Shown here in pieces: positions 22,603 through 32,581 of a DNA stretch of 64,000 nt. The stretch covers positions 682,001 to 746,000 of the forward strand of contig NW_017265150.1 in assembly GCF_001638985.1 (NCBI RefSeq), read 5' to 3'. The notes beneath the pieces are model-generated. The model did no database searches and was not told the DNA's origin. It saw only the letters and a list, made by a program, of their open reading frames with translations. The position numbers and the translations under genes are program-made. The DNA is from Phycomyces blakesleeanus NRRL 1555(-). Taxonomy: Eukaryota; Mucoromycota; Mucoromycetes; Mucorales; Phycomycetaceae. Every line of letters starts with the position of its first letter. The first letter of the stretch is position 1.

Positions 22603-22899
22603 ACGAATATATTAAAGATGAGGAGTCTAAAGACGTACTTTATCAAGAATACAAAATGTCGGCAAAATCAATAGATTCTTTTTATTTACACATCTATATA
22701 TTGTATATTTTTTATACTTGACACACGGCCCTAAAGAGTATTCAAGTGTGTTGTGGGAAAAGATAAACAGCAGAATTCGGAGAAAAGGACTGTATTTTAT
22801 TTTGCTTGGACGGTTAAATATATAAAAAAAAGATAAATGTGCTGTAGTTGTGTATATACAAATCAAAGAGGGAAACAACAATATGAGGCTGTTTTAGAC

Positions 22900-24439
22900 T
22901 CAGGAAGGTGTATCTGCATTGTTGGCTCCCATTCGACGCGAAGGTGTAGCTGACGTACGTCGTCTTGATCTCTTGAATCGTGTTTCTCTACGCAATCGTC
23001 TGTATAATATATTAGTATCCGCCACTCCCTTCCCAGTTATTTGATCCTGAAAAGAACTTACCGAATGTTGCGCTCTTGAGCGATCAAAAGTTTTTCCAAT
23101 TCATCATTGGAGAGCATCTCCATTTGAGGAGTCCACACTCCAGCATCCTCCACAGTCCGGAATCCTGAAGAAAGAGGCTCTGCAATTTCACCATCAAATC
23201 CATACTATACAACTTGTTTAAATAAATGAAATTAAAAAGGTGGATTTTTTAAACTTACTTCATCAACCAGTTGCTTTTTGTGTCGGTAAAGCTGCTCACG
23301 GATAGCATGAGCAATAATTGACACATACTCTCCTCCAACACCTAGCTCAGATGCAAGTTGTCGACTGAATACTTCGGGTGCATTTGATATCGTGTTATCC
23401 AAATCCCACTCAAAACGATCACGCAAATTCACTTTGCCTATCTGTAAATCAAGCTATTTACAATGTGTTAATACCCTTGGTCTTAATGTGCAAGCTTTAC
23501 TTACATTGATAACCACTCGAATATTTTCTGATGGGAGCTCGATCTCGTGAATAGCTTCAAAATCCAGCACTTGAGATCGTATTGACTCTGCGATAGGTGG
23601 AACAAACTTGACTGTTGGAAGCTCCAAATCCTCACATAAGATCTCTGCAAATTTCTCGGGCGTCAAGAATTGTTCTAATCTACAAATTAGCAAATATAAA
23701 TACACATCCTGTATTTGTCTTTACCATTCATATTCCATAAAAATGCATCTCTAAGTTTAATGTCATCCAAGTCAATGTCAAGGCGGATAGGTACAAGAAC
23801 CTCTTCCATCCCTGAAGCTCTCTCCATTTCAGGTTCACTCGGATAAATATGGTTTTTTTTACGTATCACTCTTTTTAAATCTGATGTGGTAGCTCCAGAT
23901 TGAGCGGGTGTAGCTGGAAGTGAACCCACGGCTGCAGAACGTGTTCTCATGCCAGACGATGGAGTATCTCTCTCATCAGAATCATCCATCATCTCATCAA
24001 AGTCATCATCCGATTCACCTGCGAATCGTTGTCGTTTGTTGCTCAGGTATGTAGATGGTAATAAGAGAGCATTATCATCAGAATTCTTCAGACGAGCTGG
24101 ATAAGTTGAGAATAACCCCTGAGTATTTTCGGATGGTCTTCGATTGATCTGTTGGTATGGTTGTGGATATGGTAGACGCCCTTGCATTGCAGGCGAATGC
24201 ACAAATGGCTGTTGTGGAGGAGCATACCGTTGTTGTTGTTGTTGTTGTTGTTGGTTGCTGTTTACATTTGGAGAGTAAGATCCATTTGGAATTAGTGGTT
24301 GCATAGGACGTGCCTGAAGAGGAGGCCCAAATCCACTTGGCGTCGTGTTCACAAAGGCAAAATTATTATTGTTGGACATGGGAAGCAATAGTTCGCCGTT
24401 TCGCGTACGTGATGGTCGCCCATGTTGTATTACAATCAC
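22900..24439 (-). CDS. SNF5: SNF5/SMARCB1 chromatin-remodelling subunit
   Basis: Five exons, complement(join(22900..22999,23062..23204,23259..23441,23505..23674,23725..24439)), give 436 aa with all four introns (50-63 nt) in frame. The N-terminal ~210 residues are disordered, with a run of eight Gln (63-70) and an acidic patch (about 139-156). The SNF5 repeats follow: 'EEVLVPIRLDIDLDDIKLRD' to 'FLWNMNEQFLTPEKFAEILC' (RPT1) and 'IGKVNLRDRFEWDLDN...FSRQLASELGVGGEYVSIIAHAI' (RPT2), then 'AGVWTPQMEMLSNDELEKLL' and an Arg-rich tail ('RRLRRETRFKRSRRR'). The protein is a core subunit of SWI/SNF- or RSC-type remodellers in the nucleus. The start at 24439 is the longest; Met21 (24379) is an alternative. 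No damage is seen. Whether it is the SNF5 or SFH1 paralogue cannot be told from one copy. Confidence 0.93.
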
Positions 24440-24607
24440 GTGACTAGAAGAAGTATACCCAGAAAGTGTGTGTATATATATACTTTTGTTTTTCTTAGAG
24501 TATTATACATATGGATACAATACAAAATATATAAATATTCTGATATGTTAAATATTTTCAGCCATTATTCCTACTTTGACAATATGTCATTTTGTAGATA
24601 TTCTTGA

Positions 24608-26780
24608 AAATAAAGGATAGGCTTTAAGTATGTGCGTGACTTGTTTTTGTACTTCCGTTGGCTTCTGTTGGATGACTACACTTTAATCTTGCAACTCAAT
24701 AAACTCATCGTCGTACTTTATGAGGGTAGGATACATCTTATCTGCACTAAAAAATGAATAATAACCGAAAATATATCATAGACCCAAAATAATTCAGTCA
24801 GAGAGGGACTTGGTACACCCATATTACCTTCCATCTACACTCCAATCGTCAGATCATCTCATACCGTTGCTTTTCAATTTGCTAAAACGGCTAGAAATAC
24901 ATTCTTTTGGATTATTTGCTCGTTTCTCTGGATGCTGGCCATTATTTGTCATAATATAGGTGGTGCAATTGTAGAAAAGCTATGGTATTAGAATTATAAC
25001 TTAAAGTTACGCAAAAATCAATAATAAAAGATAAATCATAGGTTTTTAAGGCCTTGTTTTAAATAGAAGAGTGTTATGCAAGTTGTCGTTATTTTCTTGT
25101 CTTTCTATATATTTTTATAAGTCATATATATATATATATACTTTGGTTAAAAAAGAAAGGGCGACTGTGGGATATTCTTACAAGCCTTTGGGGGTTTAAA
25201 GATTATTTTAAAGTTGAATTTTGATTAAAAACTACTTTTATTCTTATGTACATGTGTGCGTATGTCTCAATTTCGATTTTTTCATATTTCGTTGTTGTTG
25301 TAGCTCAAGAGTTTAGAGCAACCTTTTTAATATCTCGTTTTCATATTCCCAAAAATAAAGTATTCCGCCTTATGGCTTTCTCAACCTGGTGGAGGATTGG
25401 GTATATTTGATACAGCCGCCCACCAATATACCGTCTATTTTCGATGGCTTCTTTCTCTCTTTATTTCTTCGCCAACAGCCCTCTCAATTCTTATACGCTG
25501 GCTGTGAGCCGATATTTTTATGTATTTTTTAAATAGGTCTCCATTAAGCGTACCTCCCTTCTTTGTGTTTTGCAACATATATCTTTCTTACTTTTAATGT
25601 TATATCTAATTCTATACTATATAAGCATTTTCTTCCTAATTCTATATTGTGCCAGTAGATGGTACCTGATACATTTCAGTGCCACCATTTACTTCATTTC
25701 TTTTCCACTCCATCTCTTCCCCGCACACACACATTCTACTACATCCTATGAGCGCTCATATTTTACTGTTGACACTTTTTGCTTCTTCCATAAAAACCCA
25801 AACTTTCAATACACATCCTTCGAATTTTATATCACTTCCAGCTACACCCACCAAGTCACTCTGTACTATCACATGTGCTACTTTTACGACGGGAGTGCCT
25901 CTAGTCTTGGACGATATCCGCTGTCACTCCCAGTACATGTTATCGTCTCTTATATGATTCATTTTTCTCCACTTCCATCACGTATATCCTTATCCAAAAC
26001 TTTATCATGTCTCAGGGGTATCGCCTCTTCGGCCACTCCGATCAGACTTTGATACACTTAACCGGATACTGTCCTATCATTTGGCAGGCCTGGAGTTTTG
26101 TGCTGAAAATATCGACTACAACACTATACCAGCCCACCTACAATACTTCGTATCTTTTTTGCCTGTGATCTCCCTCCTTAAATATTGACTCGTGATACGT
26201 TCTGGATGGTCCTCTTGCTACTTTCTGTAAGGAATATTAAAGAAATAATTTTTGACATGTAATTTTTGCTTCTACCAATGTAATTGCTTTTGTGAAAGGA
26301 TCGCTATATTCTTCCTTTCAGGCATCCCATCATACAAGCTAATTATTCCTATCATCCTTTTGCCACCTTTATCTGTTGTTTCTACTTCTTCTCTTCCTTT
26401 AATCTTTTGTCTCTACACTTTATATTTTCTTACTTATATGTTTTCCTCAGTATCTCCCTAGATACCTATCTCCTCTATATAGGAAGCATGATTCTTTTAG
26501 ATAAATTAATAAAAAATTGTTTGAACAAAAAATCCTGCTTTTAACCCACTGCGTTTTTGTAATTGACGCAAAGCAATTTCCTCTTCTGCTACCCTAATTC
26601 AGGGTCGAATTTATTTAAAAAAAAAAAGATTTAAATTTATGAGGATTTATTTTTCTTATATTTGACACAGTATGATGTTCTCATCAATTGATAAGTTTCC
26701 ACAACTGCTGCTGGAGTGCTTTGTTTTTTACTGGGTTTGTCCAATCTTTATTTTTTAGCAGTCACATTTTTTCTATTAGA
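24608..26780. other. Gene-poor, pyrimidine-rich on the plus strand
   Basis: Long T/C-rich sequence on the plus strand produces open frames (25570-26052, 26252-26461, 26688-26870) made of Leu/Phe/Ser/Tyr low-complexity; I see no motif in them. The texture resembles LINE 3' tails elsewhere in the window (9.94-10.24 kb plus strand; 59.9-61.0 kb minus strand), so a decayed LINE end is possible. Short AT repeats lie near 25125-25140. Confidence 0.4.
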
Positions 26781-26939
26781 TACAGGATTTCCACTCCAAA
26801 AGTTATATTTTTTTCAAACTATATATTTTGCAAAATCAAAACTTTCATTTTGTGCTCCGACTATATATGAAAAAAATAAATTAATTAATGTGGATAGAAA
26901 GAAATTTAAAGCAAATTAATAAAGAGCATGAAGAATACT

Positions 26940-27479
26940 TGTGGTATTTCAGGTACGAAACAATAGAAAAATAAAATATTTGATAATAGAGACGTATAGA
27001 AATACTTTGAGACTGTATATAAGTCTTTATTCATAAATAAAAAGTGTCCCTTTTTATAAGAAAACACAATCTGCTCTTGTCATTACGTCTTAGTTTCTTA
27101 AGGCTTTCTTCCTTTACTATATTTGGTTATTAGAGTGTATTTACTGCTTAACTAGTGTCAGTGTTACAATTATGACATCAAGTCATAAATCATACTTCTT
27201 TAGCTCTTAGCTATTCTTTTCTCTTTTATACTAGAGCTTTAGGACTTCCTACTAAATTAGCTCCATATCGATCTGACACAGTTTACCCGGCAGTATGATA
27301 TAATTATCTTAACAATCTTTAAGATATTATCTACAGTACTAACTGTAATAATTATTGGGCTGATTACTTAATCATTTATATAAATTTTATACTGACAAGA
27401 TGATAGCTACTATGCTATCCCAATATGAATATGTTCTTATATGTGATAAATCCAACATCCGAGTGTCTGGATCACCACA
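26940..27479 (-). repeat. Solo LTR, family C (TGTGGTGATCC...ACCACA), with 5-bp target duplication
   Basis: Plus-strand ends are TGTGGTATTTCAGG and GATCACCACA. ATACT flanks both sides (26935-26939 and 27480-27484), the 5-bp duplication typical of LTR-retrotransposon integrase. No internal domain remains. It matches, in inverted orientation, the LTR at 44350-45431, which is itself split. It lies about 180 bp upstream of the Tc1-like transposase. Confidence 0.9.
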
Positions 27480-27656
27480 ATACTAATATGTGCAATAAAG
27501 TATTTAAAGAATGTCTATACTGTTTATTAAAAACAATATAAGAAAACATGCGATGTCAATATATTGTTATAAGAAAAGTATATAATGCTAAGTTTGTAAT
27601 ATGGTTTTGAGAACTGTTTTTATCTATTATCTTTTTCTATACTCAAATCCTCCAAC

Positions 27657-28733
27657 ATGAACCCCAATCAAATTGCTATTGTTAAGAGAAGAAAGAGAAA
27701 TGGACCACAAAAGGTTCTTCCAATCCATATCAAGAACATAATTGTGGAGAAATGTTATATAGAAGAGTCTATGACCCGAGCCGAAGCAGCCAGGGCATTT
27801 GGTGTCTCATGGGTGTCGATTAACAACATCATCACCAAGTTCGAGAGGGATGCTACTATAGAGCCCAAGAAGCGAGACGGCTTGCATGCAGAAAGTCTTA
27901 AGATAACCAATGAGCATTTGAAATTCATTCAAGACCTCTTGGACGAATGCTGCACTTTGACTCTTGGTCAAATGAGAGAGGAACTGTTTAGAAAATGTCC
28001 AGATCTTCAAGAGCAGAACTTGAGCATCAGTGGCTTACATAAGCACATTATCAACAACATTGGGTTCACATTGAAGAGAACCAAGCCGGTTGAGGAAAAA
28101 AGAAATGACCCAAAGACTATTAAGCTGAGAAAAGTATATGTAGACAGTATGCACACGAATGGTTTATTGTATAAAACCAATTGCATTTTTGTGGACAAAG
28201 CAGGCTTTAATGCAAACCTGATCAGAGTACAAGAGTGGTCCAAGAAAGGCGAGGCCAGCATTGTGAAGACGAAGTCGAAAAGGGGACTAAACATCTCAAT
28301 TCTTGCCAGTATTTCTTACCAGGGTGTTGAGAGTGTGCAGGCAAAGTTGACCCCTGGTGGCACGACAGGACCAATTTTTGTTGAATTTGTAAAGACGATT
28401 ATGGATTTGCTCAACCACAGTAATGCTTCCCCTCACAACTTCATTATGGATAATGTCTCGATCCATAGATCTCACCTTGTCACTGAATTGTTTGCTAATT
28501 CACGACACCACCTACACTTTCTCCCCCCATACTCTCCTTTCCTAAACCCGATTGAAGAGTGTTTCTCCAAACTCAAAACACTGGTCAAGAGAAAGCCCAG
28601 GTTGGTATATGGTCAATTCTTGGAGTATATTGCTGAGTGCTCCCGCCATATTGCTATGGAAAACTGCCAAGGCTGGGTTGATTATAGCATTAGCTTCTTC
28701 CCCCAATGTACAAATAGCCAAGAAATAAATTGA
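27657..28733 (+). CDS. Tc1-like transposase (DD34E), intact
   Basis: A 358-aa uninterrupted protein, the usual length for Tc1/mariner. Residues 30-140 hold the paired helix-turn-helix DNA-binding domain ('MTRAEAARAFGVSWVSIN', 'LTLGQMREELF', 'LSISGLHKHIINN'). The catalytic domain shows Asp180 ('CIFVDKAGFN'), Asp265 ('FIMDNVSIHRS') and Glu300 ('YSPFLNPIEECFSKLK'); 34 residues separate the last two, the DD34E spacing of Tc1. The enzyme would bind the ~100-bp terminal repeats and move the element into TA sites in the nucleus. The first ATG is used. The solo LTR lies in its 5' region and may affect expression. This is one of the few transposases in the window with no break. Confidence 0.92.
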   Translation: MNPNQIAIVKRRKRNGPQKVLPIHIKNIIVEKCYIEESMTRAEAARAFGVSWVSINNIITKFERDATIEPKKRDGLHAESLKITNEHLKFIQDLLDECCTLTLGQMREELFRKCPDLQEQNLSISGLHKHIINNIGFTLKRTKPVEEKRNDPKTIKLRKVYVDSMHTNGLLYKTNCIFVDKAGFNANLIRVQEWSKKGEASIVKTKSKRGLNISILASISYQGVESVQAKLTPGGTTGPIFVEFVKTIMDLLNHSNASPHNFIMDNVSIHRSHLVTELFANSRHHLHFLPPYSPFLNPIEECFSKLKTLVKRKPRLVYGQFLEYIAECSRHIAMENCQGWVDYSISFFPQCTNSQEIN

Positions 28734-28830
28734 TTTTTTTTATATATAGTCGGAGCACAAAATGAAAGTTTTGATTTTGCAAAATATATAGTTTGAAAAA
28801 AAATATAACTTTTGGAGTGGAAATCCTGTA

Positions 28831-30170
28831 ACACCTCCTCTATTATGTAACATAAAATTTCCAAAATAATAAAAAATCTTGTACTTGCCGAAGGTGAAAA
28901 TACACCTTTGACAGGAAGTAAAATGGGAAATAGCATCCCATATACAGCATACTAGACAGTCATAGTTACACTGTTACTTTTCATGAGAATAATAGCTATG
29001 TTAATGTGCTATTTTATTTCTTTACTTCTATTGCATTGCCTTTTAAATGAACATGTTTGCTATTCTGAGTCATTTGTTAATTAGAAAAATCTAAGGGCAA
29101 GCATTATACAATGCTTGTAAAAAATCTTCGGCTCCTCCTTCTCCAAGAACAAAGTCAATAAGGTAGTTGTAGTTCATTGTCGTTTTGCTTTAATAAAAAT
29201 ATTGCAAAATAAAGAACACAAGAAATATTACAAAAAAATGCATACATTATGATGGAATTTTAGAGATCAAGTACTCCAAAAATATCTTGAGTAACATATA
29301 GCTCTAAAATTGTTTTGGGAACGTTTTGGGAATGGGTCTGCTGAGATGTAAAAGGAAAGGGGCCGGGGTCGTGAAGAGTATGTTAACTTTTCTCTTGTGA
29401 CATTAATAAAGTTTTTGATGTAGAAGATCACAAATGTTCAGAGCCAAATTACGTTTTTAGAACAAAGTGAAAATTATGTCATAAAACCTACTACATAAAG
29501 TAATTTAATAGCTAAATTTGCAATTATTCACTTTTTTCCATTCTTAAATAATTTGGCCTGTATGCTGGAGAAGATTATAAATGTATAGGATTGAGTTTAC
29601 AATGATTTTAAGGACTAAATTTTCTAAAAACAAATTTGTATCAAGTTTTATTTGAGTAGAGGTTGTATCTATTAACAAAAGAACAAAAAAAAGAATAAAA
29701 AGATAGATAACTTTTATTAAATGAAATATTATCCTTTTTTATATCTTTTCTAAACCTACTCAGCTATTATAAATATCTGTTTTGGGTTCTATTCTACTTT
29801 TATTAAGCTATGTTTGTCAGAGTTGACATCAGTGACCAAAATCGGAAGTTACAAGCAGCCAGTAAAGATTGACTTTTTAGGATAAAAGATCTTGACTTCG
29901 CCAATTGGTCTTTTGTCTATGTTTTAGATATTGAAGATGAGAAATATACTTGTGGAGATATTAAATAACTTGGTCCTTAGTCCAAAAATTAATCTTCAAC
30001 TACAAATTTTCATCTTCAGACACAGAGTTTCCATTATGCCTATATCAAGTATTTTGTGCAACATAAATCTGAAACATTTCCTTTTGGGGTAGGGTCTAAA
30101 GTCAATCTTCGGCTGAAATTAACTGAAAATAATTATATTTTGAGATACATAATTATTTGTTAAAAGGATC

Positions 30171-30219
<49 letters not shown>

Positions 30220-30320
30220 AAGAAGACAGAGGATATGCAGTAATGCTAAATCTCTATATTCTAAGCTCTTTTTTATTTAAAATATTCCATCAAAGAGAGA
30301 TACAAACATCTAAAAAACCA
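28831..30320. other. Gene-free AT-rich stretch
   Basis: No open frame of note and no RNA gene recognised. It contains a trinucleotide microsatellite at 30171-30219. Confidence 0.5.
30171..30219. repeat. (ATT)n microsatellite
   Basis: About sixteen uninterrupted TAT/ATT units. Confidence 0.95.
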
Positions 30321-30329
30321 CCAAGAAAA

Positions 30330-30664
30330 AGATATGTATTGAACTGAATTCCTCATCTTATTTTCTCATATATCATGTCTTCTATTCTTCTCAAAACAGC
30401 TGATATACTCATTGGGTCCATTCCAAAAATAAGAGACATGCCAAAAAGGCGTTTGGAAGAACTGTATTAATACATCAACATGGCAAAGCCAAAGATGTTG
30501 CTGACTCTTATTTTTGAAATATGACAGGTTGATTCCAGGCCAAGTACTATGGTAATACTTTTAATCTCTGGCATAGAAAATCTGAAAAGTTCAATGAATT
30601 GAGCTTCGTTGAGTAAGTATAACTCAAGTCTGTTATAGGCTATGTTATGGTTCCTTCTTTGCAT
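30330..30664 (-). pseudogene. PIF/Harbinger transposase N-terminal relic
   Basis: From 30664 down: 'RRNHNIAYNRLELYLLNEAQ', 'LFRFSMPEIKSITIVLGLES', then after a frame change 'RLFGMSLIFGMDPMSISAVL' and 'RRIEDMIYE'. This is the same order as the N-terminal region of the Harbinger transposase at 36200 ('CISHFHFSFEDIQRITNALGM', 'HLDDMAHYFGINAQNISRV'). The DDE domain is absent and stops interrupt it. It is a fragment only. Confidence 0.55.
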
Positions 30665-32226
30665 CTCGGTTGAAGCATGATTTTCAGTTTGTTCCTGAAT
30701 CTCTCAATGTCTGTTACAAACTACTATGCGAAGATATATTTCTAAAGACATTTGATAAAAGTTTTATAAGACTTTTTGAACAATTAAAAGAGTATCAGAA
30801 CAAAGTTCATATAAAAAATCCTGCAATACATATATACTCTATAGTTATTGTAGCCTTTATAAAACAGGTACTTTTGAAGAATATAAGGTCAACTGGGTTT
30901 AAATGAGCACTTATATTAAAACCGCGACTTTCGGCTTAAAGGTGCCTTTCAGTAATCTTGGTATAATTAGGGAGGTTTGTGTAATTTTGTTTTACCAATC
31001 TCTTTTCCAATGTACTAATATGGACAGAAATGTCTTACCAATTTTCTGAAGTTTCATTTCCATATTGAGGTCCACGTCATGGTCGGGAAATAGAATGCAG
31101 CTAAACTTACAAATATTAACTTGTATTAATGGTTAAGTTGATAGTCTGGTAATGCTTGGTCAATCAATTGACATAAACTATATTGTTAATTGCAGAATTA
31201 GTAATAGAGTACGTAATATATATAATCCAAATATATAATTTTTAAAGAATGACATAAAAGAAGTCATATTAATATAATATTTACATTGTTAAAAGTATAT
31301 TTTTTAACATATTTTACTTCTACATCTTCCTTTGAATATATCATTAGTTTAGCAGTTAAAAATAACCTTCAATTATTGGCTGAAGACACTTTGTAAAGCC
31401 TAAATTGGGCTTACAAAATTTTTGGAAAAGGTGCCCTTTTGACAAAATCTTTTTTGAAAGTATGAAACAAACTATTCCTTTTTAGGCAGGCAATTTCCTT
31501 TTTAACTTTGTTAAGAAAATTGCACAAATCTCCCTATTATTTTGGTTATAAGAAAAAAAATGGGAAATTACAAATAAAGTAGAGAGACTGCTTTTTATAG
31601 TAATTATGATACACTGTCATAGATTTTGTTCCAAAATTTGATACTAATTATATGATTTGATTAGTAAAAAACTTTGGGAAACTACTTGATAAAATTATAT
31701 TGAAAAAACGCTGTTATAATTAGAAATGATAGGACTAATTGCAGCCTGCTAAAATAGCTATTCATTTTTGGTGGCTTTCTTTAATAAATCTCTTTATATA
31801 TCTTTTATCTTTGTTCTTGTAATATTTGCATAGAAGTTTCTTTTTTTTTAAGAAGCCTATAATATTGAGCATAATTTTATCTTTACTAAAGTTAATTTCA
31901 GATAGTAAGCAAAGGTCTTGTTGTTTATTTTGAATATTTTAAAAGTAAAAAGGAGTAAAAAGAGTAGAGCATAAAAAATGAAATTTTTAGAAGATATTTT
32001 AGCAAAACCATAGTTTAAATTTGCTTTATTATTTTAGCACCACTTTGAGTTATACCAAGTAGTTTCCCCTGCAAATTCGCATGTAAAACTACTTGGTAGA
32101 ATTAACAATTTTTGGAAAGTAATTCATGATTTTTTGGTGTATAATTACTATATTTGGATAAAACTTCTTTATTACATAATTTTGAATTTTACCAAGACTG
32201 CTGAAGAGCATCTTAAGGACCAAGTT
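30665..32226. other. Gene-poor stretch with one strong hairpin
   Basis: The plus-strand frame 30670-30906 (78 aa, 'FQFVPESLNVCYKLLCEDIF') is not recognised. A perfect 13-bp inverted repeat lies at 32053-32098. No RNA gene was found. Confidence 0.4.
32053..32098. repeat. 13-bp perfect inverted repeat, 20-nt loop
   Basis: taccaagtagttt (32053-32065) and aaactacttggta (32086-32098). This is a possible footprint of a small element or a hairpin; it is not associated with a recognised gene. Confidence 0.8.
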
Positions 32227-32581
32227 ATCTATTGGAGAGGGTGACTACTTATTCATTTTTGAATAAGTTTATGAAAATCATCCAAATGGGATTTTAATTT
32301 TCTGATATTCTGCACATCCTATTTTGGGAATCTTTTTATTTCCTGTACCTTTTGCATACCGGACAACCAAAATTTGAATTTCAGAATTAAGTCACATGTT
32401 ATCTTTGCATTTTCTTAAAAAAAAGCAGAGATATAGAACCAAAATAATAACATATTAAGATAGCCAAGAATACAGCTTAAATTTATACTTACATATATTT
32501 CCAAATATACAATGTTAAGAAGGTGATAGGAATAGTTATATATTGTGAGAACAATTGTAAATAAAGCAGAAGATTTTTTTA

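Larger units (their letters stand above)
26783..28828 (+). mobile_element. Tc1-like DNA transposon, apparently complete, with a solo LTR inside
   Basis: Terminal inverted repeats of about 100 bp (26783-26885 and 28726-28828) start CAGGATTTCCACTCCAAAAG and are almost identical by eye. TA flanks both ends (26781-26782 and 28829-28830). The transposase at 27657-28733 is open and ends inside the right repeat. A 540-bp solo LTR with its own target duplication sits between the left repeat and the transposase, so before that insertion the element was about 1.5 kb, a normal Tc1 size. The near-identity of the ends suggests fairly recent activity. Confidence 0.9.

Noticed and set aside
25570..26052. 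160-aa plus-strand open frame
   Set aside because: Leu/Phe/Ser/Tyr-rich translation of a pyrimidine-rich tract; overlapping open frames of the same character exist, as in the 60 kb minus-strand tracts.
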